A DNA stretch of 60,424 bases, from contig PAOY01000032.1 of NCBI GenBank assembly GCA_002710135.1, positions 1 through 60,424 on the forward strand, read 5' to 3'. The translations under genes and the position numbers were made by a program. Origin of the DNA: Dehalococcoidia bacterium (GTDB taxonomy: Bacteria > Chloroflexota > Dehalococcoidia > Lucifugimonadales > Lucifugimonadaceae). The notes beneath the pieces were generated by a model, which worked only from the letters and a program-made list of their open reading frames with translations, did no database searches and was not told the origin of the DNA. Below are positions 55,227-60,424 of this stretch, in pieces. Within the stretch, counting starts at the first letter, position 1. Each line of letters starts with the position of its first letter.

Positions 55227-57245
55227 ATGATCGGAGAGAATGTGGTACAAGATAAAAACTTAAATGTCTCGTTTTTAGACATCATAGAGGGACCCTCAGA
55301 AGCAACATACAAAATTCAAACACATGCAGATGGGCCTTCAGGAAGTATTCCTTTTACACCAGAAATATTAATTAATGAACCAAGCGGTAACCATTTTGGA
55401 TTAACTCAGAATGCAGGTATGGGATGGAATCCAAGTGAATTACTAAGAAAACAATTTTTAATTTTATCCACAAGCGGAGGATTAAAAAATAAAGATGGAG
55501 AACCTATCGCTTTAGGATTTCACACAGGACACTGGGAATTATCCACATTAGTAGAAAATGCGGCAAATACTATTAACGAGATGGGAGGTTTGCCTTTTTC
55601 TGCATATTGTTCAGATCCTTGTGATGGAAGAACTCAAGGAACAACTGGAATGTTCGATTCTTTGCCATATAGAAATGATGCCGCAAAAGTTTTTAGAAGA
55701 ATTGCTAGGTCATTACCAACATCAAAGGCTGTCATGGGGATTGCATCATGTGACAAAGGATTACCTGCTATGATGATGGCCTTAGCAGGCATGAAGAACA
55801 AACCTTCAATAATAGTACCAGGAGGTTCAACATTAGCACCTAAAAACGGAGAGGATGCAGGAAAAATTCAATCTATCGGTGCAAGATTTGCTCAAGGAGA
55901 GATATCCCTAGAGTATGCTCAAGACATGGGATGCAGAGCTTGCGCTTCCCCCGGAGGAGGTTGTCAATTTTTAGGAACTGCTGGAACCTCTCAAGTTATC
56001 GCTGAATCTTTAGGAATAGCATTAACTCATTCTGCTTGTACACCAAGTGGTACTCCAGCATGGATAAATAATGCAAAAAGATCTGCAAAAGCTCTAATGA
56101 ATTTGGAAGAGAAAAAAATCAATATTGAACAAATTCTTACAGATAAAGCTTTTGAAAATGCAATGGTTCTTCATGCTGCTTGTGGAGGATCTACTAATTT
56201 ATTACTTCATTTACCAGCAATAGCTCATGCTGTAGGAAGAAAAAGAATGAATGTTGAAGATTGGGCTAGAATTAATAGCTATGTACCAAGACTTGTTGAT
56301 GTTTTACCAAATGGACCTGTTGGGCATCCAACTGCACAATTTTATGCAGCTGGCGGAGTTCCTGAAGTAATGCTAAACCTAAAAAAATTAGGATTGCTAA
56401 ATTTAGACGTAATTACAGCAACGGGAAAAACACTAAGAGAAAATTTGGAATGGTGGGAAGAATCAGATAGAAGAAAATATGTAAGAAATTTTCTATCCGA
56501 AAACGATAAAGTTGATCCAAACAATGTAATAATGAGTAAGTCTAATGCAACTCTAAAAGGGCTTACTTCAACAGTAACTTTTCCTTTAGGAAATATTGCC
56601 CCTGAAGGATCTGTCATTAAATCCACAGCTATAGACCCTGATGTAATTGATGAAGATGGAGTTTACAGGAACACGGGATATGCAAGAGTTTTCAACTCTG
56701 AAAATGATGCAATGAGATCTATAAAATCTACAGGTCCAGATAAATTAAAAAAAGGTGAAATACTGGTAATAATTTGCGGAGGACCTAATGGAACAGGAAT
56801 GGAAGAAACTTACCAAATTACAGCTGCTCTAAAACACTTATCCTACGGTAAAGAGATAGCATTACTTACAGATGCAAGATTTTCTGGAGTTTCTACTGGA
56901 GCGTGTATAGGACATATAGGACCTGAAGCATTAGCAGGAGGCCCTATTGGATTACTCAAGGAAGGAGACCTGATAGAAATTATTATTGATACAAAAAAAT
57001 TATCTGGCTCGATAAATCTTGTAGGAGAAAATGGTGAAAATAAGGGAAAAGATTGGGGAGATAAAGAATTTAGCCACAGGAGTGCTTCATTAGAAATAAA
57101 AGCAAATAAAAACTTACCTGATGACACAAGATTATGGGCTGCTTTACAGGATGTTAGTGGAGGCACTTGGGGAGGATGTGTTTATGATGTTGATAAAATT
57201 ATTGAAACTCTTAAGGCAGGAAAAGAGGCTCTAAGGAAAAAATAA
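55227..57245 (+). CDS. YjhG/YagF-family sugar-acid dehydratase (D-xylonate dehydratase-like)
   Basis: The 672-residue protein is an IlvD/Edd-superfamily [Fe-S] dehydratase of the long YjhG/YagF subgroup. It matches that subgroup through GFHTGHWELSTL, CSDPCDGRTQGTTGMFDSLP, GIASCDKGLPAMMMALAG, GCRACASPGGGCQFLGTAGTSQV, HAACGGSTNLLLHLPAIAHA, LTSTVTFPLGNIAPEGSVIK and TDARFSGVSTGACIGHIGPEALAGGPIG. The cysteines in DPCDG, SCDKG and GCRAC/GGGCQ include the cluster ligands. E. coli YjhG and YagF act on D-xylonate, giving 2-keto-3-deoxy-xylonate. The acetyltransferase gene begins at the next base. GTG 55242 is an alternative start. Confidence 0.9.
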   Translation: MIGENVVQDKNLNVSFLDIIEGPSEATYKIQTHADGPSGSIPFTPEILINEPSGNHFGLTQNAGMGWNPSELLRKQFLILSTSGGLKNKDGEPIALGFHTGHWELSTLVENAANTINEMGGLPFSAYCSDPCDGRTQGTTGMFDSLPYRNDAAKVFRRIARSLPTSKAVMGIASCDKGLPAMMMALAGMKNKPSIIVPGGSTLAPKNGEDAGKIQSIGARFAQGEISLEYAQDMGCRACASPGGGCQFLGTAGTSQVIAESLGIALTHSACTPSGTPAWINNAKRSAKALMNLEEKKINIEQILTDKAFENAMVLHAACGGSTNLLLHLPAIAHAVGRKRMNVEDWARINSYVPRLVDVLPNGPVGHPTAQFYAAGGVPEVMLNLKKLGLLNLDVITATGKTLRENLEWWEESDRRKYVRNFLSENDKVDPNNVIMSKSNATLKGLTSTVTFPLGNIAPEGSVIKSTAIDPDVIDEDGVYRNTGYARVFNSENDAMRSIKSTGPDKLKKGEILVIICGGPNGTGMEETYQITAALKHLSYGKEIALLTDARFSGVSTGACIGHIGPEALAGGPIGLLKEGDLIEIIIDTKKLSGSINLVGENGENKGKDWGDKEFSHRSASLEIKANKNLPDDTRLWAALQDVSGGTWGGCVYDVDKIIETLKAGKEALRKK

Positions 57246-58520
57246 ATGTCAGTAAAAATTATACCGGTAGATAAATCAAATATATTCAATTGGAGAAAAT
57301 CAGTAAGAACCGTTTTTGGAGATATACCAGATGATGATGTCGTAAAAAGAATGGTTAGAGACAGGTTCATGATAGATTTTGATAATTGGAATGAACCTAG
57401 TGATAGGTTATTGGCTGCTATGGATACGAAAACAGGCCAAATTGTAGGCACAGGAGGTGCAGATCAATATGTACTTACAGTTCCTGGTGGAAATACAATT
57501 GGTATGGCAGGAATAATGGGTATGGGCACCTTGCCAACCCATAAAAGAAAAGGTATTTTTTCTTCTGTGATAAATAAATTACATTCACAGGCAAAAGAAA
57601 GAGGAGATGTTATTGCGGGTTTATGGGCATCTCAATCTTTACTCTACACAAGGTTTGGTTATGGCCTTTCGACTTTAAGAGAGGACTGGACAATTAATAC
57701 AAATCATACCAATTTATTAAAACAAAAAAGAGAATCTATAAGATTTGAGCTAGTTGATAAAGAAAAAGCATTAATTGAGATTCCTAAAATTTATGATACT
57801 TTCAGAAAATGTCAAAATGGAGCCACTGACAGAACTGAAGGTTACTGGAATTACATACTTTATGAAGATGACTCAGCTAAATACAATAAATCAGGGAATT
57901 GTGGTTTCTTTTTTGTTTTAGCATACAAAGATAATAAGCCTTCTGGATATGCAATTTATAATTTTAATAAAGAATCAGGAGTTGCTCATGAAGATGACAA
58001 AGGCACGCTTGATGTACAAGAAATAATTTCAACAGATAAAGAAACAAATATTGCTTTATGGCATTATATATTTGGTATTGAATTAGTTGAAGAAATAAAA
58101 ATTAATCAAAGAGCTCCAAGCGATCCGCTCTACTTAATGTTAGAAAATCCTAGAAAATTAAAGAGAGAAACTATAGATGGTTTATGGGTACGAATAGTAG
58201 ATCCTATTAAGATGCTTGAAAAAAGAAAATATAATTCTGAAGGAAATATAACGATTTGTATTGCTGGCCAAAACCAAAAAGATATTGAAGGAACCTACTC
58301 AATTGAAACAGACGGAACTAACACTGAAGTAAAGAAAGTAAATAAGAAACCAGATATTTCTATGAAGGCTTCTGATCTAAGTTCTATATATTTTGGGGCT
58401 GTTTCACCAGGAGAATATTTTCAAGCAGGGAATCTTGAGATTGAAAATCAGAATTCTCTAATTGAATTATCAAAAATGTTTTTTGTACAACAAGCACCAT
58501 GGTGCAACACGGACTTTTAA
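57246..58520 (+). CDS. Eis-like GNAT acetyltransferase with SCP2-type C-terminal domain
   Basis: The 424-residue protein has two GNAT-type halves and a C-terminal sterol-carrier-like domain, as in mycobacterial Eis. The acetyl-CoA site lies in MAGIMGMGTLPTHKRKGIFS (residues about 83-102). GLWASQSLLYTRFGYGLST is the typical tyrosine-containing helix, and the chain ends APWCNTDF, where Eis enzymes use the terminal carboxylate as a base. Eis proteins acetylate amines, including aminoglycosides and lysines; the substrate here is unknown. It abuts the YjhG-type gene and precedes an HMA-MauE gene by 8 bp. Confidence 0.82.
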   Translation: MSVKIIPVDKSNIFNWRKSVRTVFGDIPDDDVVKRMVRDRFMIDFDNWNEPSDRLLAAMDTKTGQIVGTGGADQYVLTVPGGNTIGMAGIMGMGTLPTHKRKGIFSSVINKLHSQAKERGDVIAGLWASQSLLYTRFGYGLSTLREDWTINTNHTNLLKQKRESIRFELVDKEKALIEIPKIYDTFRKCQNGATDRTEGYWNYILYEDDSAKYNKSGNCGFFFVLAYKDNKPSGYAIYNFNKESGVAHEDDKGTLDVQEIISTDKETNIALWHYIFGIELVEEIKINQRAPSDPLYLMLENPRKLKRETIDGLWVRIVDPIKMLEKRKYNSEGNITICIAGQNQKDIEGTYSIETDGTNTEVKKVNKKPDISMKASDLSSIYFGAVSPGEYFQAGNLEIENQNSLIELSKMFFVQQAPWCNTDF

Positions 58521-58528
58521 TTAAATTG

Positions 58529-59248
58529 ATGAATAAATCCATATATAAAATTAAAGGAATGACGTGCGATGGATGTGTTTCCACAATAAAAACAAAATTA
58601 GAACTAGAAATAGATATTTCTGAAGCTATTATCGACTTAGAAACAGAGAATCTAGAGCTTTTATCAGACAAAATATATACACCTGATCAGCTCACTAAAA
58701 TTATAAGTTCCGTTGGAAATTATAGTATCTTGGAGAATAAAGGGAAAAAAACTAACCGAATTATAGACTACTTCAGTACATATAAGCCGATTTTTATAAC
58801 TCTGGGACTCGTATCTCTTCTATCATTAATTTCATTTGTTAATTATGGAAATAAAAATGATGAAATAATGAGATATTTTATGGGCTATTTTTTCATAATT
58901 TTTTCATTTCTAAAGCTTCAGGATATAAAAAGCTTTTCGATATCATTTTCAAATTATGACCCCATTACTAATAGAATCAGTTCTTTTGGAATCATCTATC
59001 CTTTTATTGAATTGAGCTTAGGTATATTTTTTCTATTAGGACAGTTCTTAGTAACTGCAAATCTAATAACTTTAATAATATTGCTGCCCCAAACTTATGG
59101 CATAGTTAAAAAATTAAGAAAAAATGAGATGATTAATTGTGCATGCCTTGGCTCATCATTTAACATCCCTCTATCAAATCTTACGGTTATTGAAAATCTG
59201 CTAATGTGTGTAATGGCTTTATATTTTCTAGTTGATATTATAATTTGA
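58529..59248 (+). CDS. HMA-domain plus MauE/DoxX-like membrane protein
   Basis: The 239-residue protein joins an N-terminal heavy-metal-associated domain (IKGMTCDGCVSTIKTKL, with the metal-binding CxxC) to a four-span membrane domain resembling MauE/DoxX. The membrane part starts near residue 85 and has a CxC pair (INCACLGSSF) before the last helix, like the CGCFG motif of MauE. MauE-type proteins take part in disulfide or electron transfer, and the HMA part may deliver copper or mercury. An earlier in-frame ATG inside the upstream gene is possible, but ATG 58529 starts the HMA fold neatly. No metal-responsive regulator is adjacent. Confidence 0.75.
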   Translation: MNKSIYKIKGMTCDGCVSTIKTKLELEIDISEAIIDLETENLELLSDKIYTPDQLTKIISSVGNYSILENKGKKTNRIIDYFSTYKPIFITLGLVSLLSLISFVNYGNKNDEIMRYFMGYFFIIFSFLKLQDIKSFSISFSNYDPITNRISSFGIIYPFIELSLGIFFLLGQFLVTANLITLIILLPQTYGIVKKLRKNEMINCACLGSSFNIPLSNLTVIENLLMCVMALYFLVDIII

Positions 59249-59338
59249 TTATGATTCTAAAAAATATTAGATCAACAAACGTCTTATTTACAGCTTAGGT
59301 AATTTAAAAAAATAATTTAATTTAGCAGAGGAGAAAAA

Positions 59339-59554
59339 ATGAGTAGATTACAAATAATGATGATTGAAATAGGAGGGTTATTAATTATTTCTTTTGTTAT
59401 AAGAATTTTACTGAATATGTATGGTGTTGAAGAAGGAATTTTTACAAGATGGTTTCCAATAGTAGCTGCACTATTGATTGTTTACGGAATTAGGTTTAAA
59501 ATTAGAAAAAAAATAATCACAAAAAATCAAAGTAAAAATGACAACGAAAAATAA
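59339..59554 (+). CDS. Small two-span membrane protein
   Basis: The 71-residue product has two hydrophobic segments (MIEIGGLLIISFVIRILLNM and FPIVAALLIVYGIRF) joined by a short loop, then a basic, polar tail (RKKIITKNQSKNDNEK). A strong AGAGGAG ribosome-binding site lies 5 nt before the ATG, supporting a real gene. Its 3' end overlaps the DUF1800 gene by 17 bp, so it is coupled with it. No family is recognised. Confidence 0.65.
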   Translation: MSRLQIMMIEIGGLLIISFVIRILLNMYGVEEGIFTRWFPIVAALLIVYGIRFKIRKKIITKNQSKNDNEK

Positions 59555-60424
59555 GACAAAGAAAGAAGAAATAGCTCATCTATTGAGAAGAGTATCCTTT
59601 GGAGGTTCCAAAAAAGAAATAGATTTTTTATCGGAAAAAAACTTCGAAGATGCGGTTGATTACTTGCTTGATAACGAGGATAAAAATCCTGTTCCTACAG
59701 ACTTGTTAAGACGATATCAAATAGACCTTTCAGACGTTAGAAGCGTTAACAGCTCAGGTGCATATTGGATGTATAGATTAGCTCATTCAAAATTCCCTTT
59801 TGATGAAAAAATTGCATTATTTTGGCACAGAGTTTTTGCAACTGGCCAGCATAAATTAATACAGGGAAAAGTTATGACCTCTCAGATTGAGATGTTTAGA
59901 GACTATGGACTTGGAAGTTTTGAAAATATATTAATTCAGTTATCAAAAGATCCTGCTATGATTATGTGGCTTGATAATCAAGATAATCATAAAACCAACA
60001 TAAATGAAAATTATGGTAGAGAAATCTTAGAATTATTTTCAATGGGTGTAGGAAGTTATACTGAAAAAGACATAAAGGAGTGCTCAAGAGCATTTACCGG
60101 ATGGACAATAGAAAATATGCCATATATGGCCATCAAAATGAGAAATAATACTGCTAGGCCATACAATTATGTTGCTTGGCAATTTAAGTTCGATAAAAAT
60201 GATCACGATTATGGAGAAAAAGAGTTTTTGGGAGAAAAAGGTAATTTCAATGGCGAAGATGTCATAAGTATAATTTGTAAGCAAGAATCTACTGCAAAAT
60301 ATATAGCAAGACATATTTATCATTTTTTCATAAAAGACGAACTACCTGTTCCTCAATGGCCTCACAAAAAACCGTTAGATGAAGAGGTTATTGATTTTAT
60401 AGTAGATTCTTATTTCAAAAACTC
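59538..60424 (+). CDS. DUF1800 family protein, 3' truncated by window edge
   Basis: From ATG 59538 the frame runs open to the end of the window (295 codons). The N-terminal HLLRRVSFGGSKKEIDFL is the DUF1800 start motif. ALFWHRVFATGQHKL and NENYGREILELFSMGVGSYT, followed by EKDIKECSRAFTGWTI, are its diagnostic core. DUF1800 proteins are usually paired with a DUF1501 protein and have been linked to secreted or surface polysaccharide-related functions, but no activity is established. No signal peptide is seen. The start overlaps the small membrane gene by 17 bp. Confidence 0.88.
   Translation, partial: MTTKNKTKKEEIAHLLRRVSFGGSKKEIDFLSEKNFEDAVDYLLDNEDKNPVPTDLLRRYQIDLSDVRSVNSSGAYWMYRLAHSKFPFDEKIALFWHRVFATGQHKLIQGKVMTSQIEMFRDYGLGSFENILIQLSKDPAMIMWLDNQDNHKTNINENYGREILELFSMGVGSYTEKDIKECSRAFTGWTIENMPYMAIKMRNNTARPYNYVAWQFKFDKNDHDYGEKEFLGEKGNFNGEDVISIICKQESTAKYIARHIYHFFIKDELPVPQWPHKKPLDEEVIDFIVDSYFKN

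Noticed and set aside
1-60424. tRNA, rRNA, CRISPR arrays, insertion sequences or prophage genes
   Set aside because: No tRNA-like TPsiC/acceptor patterns were seen in the gaps, no regularly spaced repeats, and no transposase, integrase or phage motifs in any frame. This was by eye, so tRNAscan would be needed for certainty.

Overview
The window is about 60 kb of AT-rich, very tightly packed bacterial chromosome (GC near 30% by eye). It holds mostly housekeeping and biosynthetic genes, with sugar-acid and one-carbon catabolic genes interspersed. The mix is bL28/FakA/FakB/RecG, an argJBDGH cluster, a DnaG-RpoD pair, TIGR01906 (DUF1461) protein, several enolase-superfamily enzymes, a YjhG/YagF-type dehydratase, an NHL-repeat protein and a DUF1800 protein. 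Together with the very short intergenic spaces this best fits a marine uncultivated Chloroflexota of the SAR202 type. That placement is inference. No rRNA, tRNA, IS element, prophage or CRISPR array was seen. TGA is used as an ordinary stop in many genes here.

Layout: 1-5.7 kb: 3' part of an enolase-superfamily dehydratase, a D-aminoacylase-type amidohydrolase, leuS and an NHL-repeat protein. 5.7-10.9 kb: recG, fakB (DegV), fakA (DhaL/YloV) and, divergently, rpmB. 10.9-17.3 kb: arginine cluster argJ-argB-argD-argG-argH ending in rpe. 17.3-26.5 kb: a 389-bp spacer with a possible 27-aa membrane peptide, a thioredoxin-reductase-like flavoprotein, a DUF362 protein, an amidohydrolase, a eukaryote-like ileS, a YihY membrane protein, and a methyl-folate methyltransferase/MTHFR pair. 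26.6-31.0 kb: a potassium-uptake operon (trkH, trkA, a frameshifted UspA-like gene, two further TrkA-like genes) running into pheA. 31.0-39.8 kb: a long minus-strand set, lysA-holB-cmk-plsC-dgt and dnaG-rpoD, followed by two small membrane proteins. 39.9-44.3 kb: selD, mazG, DUF1461, a HAD phosphatase, recF. 44.3-48.8 kb: proB-proA-thrB-lysC. 48.9-54.5 kb: mfd, an RraA-like protein and a second complete enolase-superfamily enzyme. 54.6-60.4 kb: two coupled tiny unknown genes, a YjhG-type sugar-acid dehydratase, an Eis-like acetyltransferase, an HMA-MauE membrane protein, a small membrane protein and the start of a DUF1800 protein.

The strongest observation is selD at 39880-40923. Its catalytic position is an in-frame UGA followed at the right distance by a bacterial SECIS-like hairpin with a GGUU loop. 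SelD is therefore itself a selenoprotein, and conventional gene calling would lose its first 93 codons. Other noteworthy points are a recF whose Walker A-containing N-terminus has no ATG/GTG/TTG start and seems to begin at AUC, a UspA-like gene broken at a run of nine A inside the potassium operon, and convergent gene pairs that nearly all overlap or abut at their 3' ends, leaving no room for ordinary terminators.
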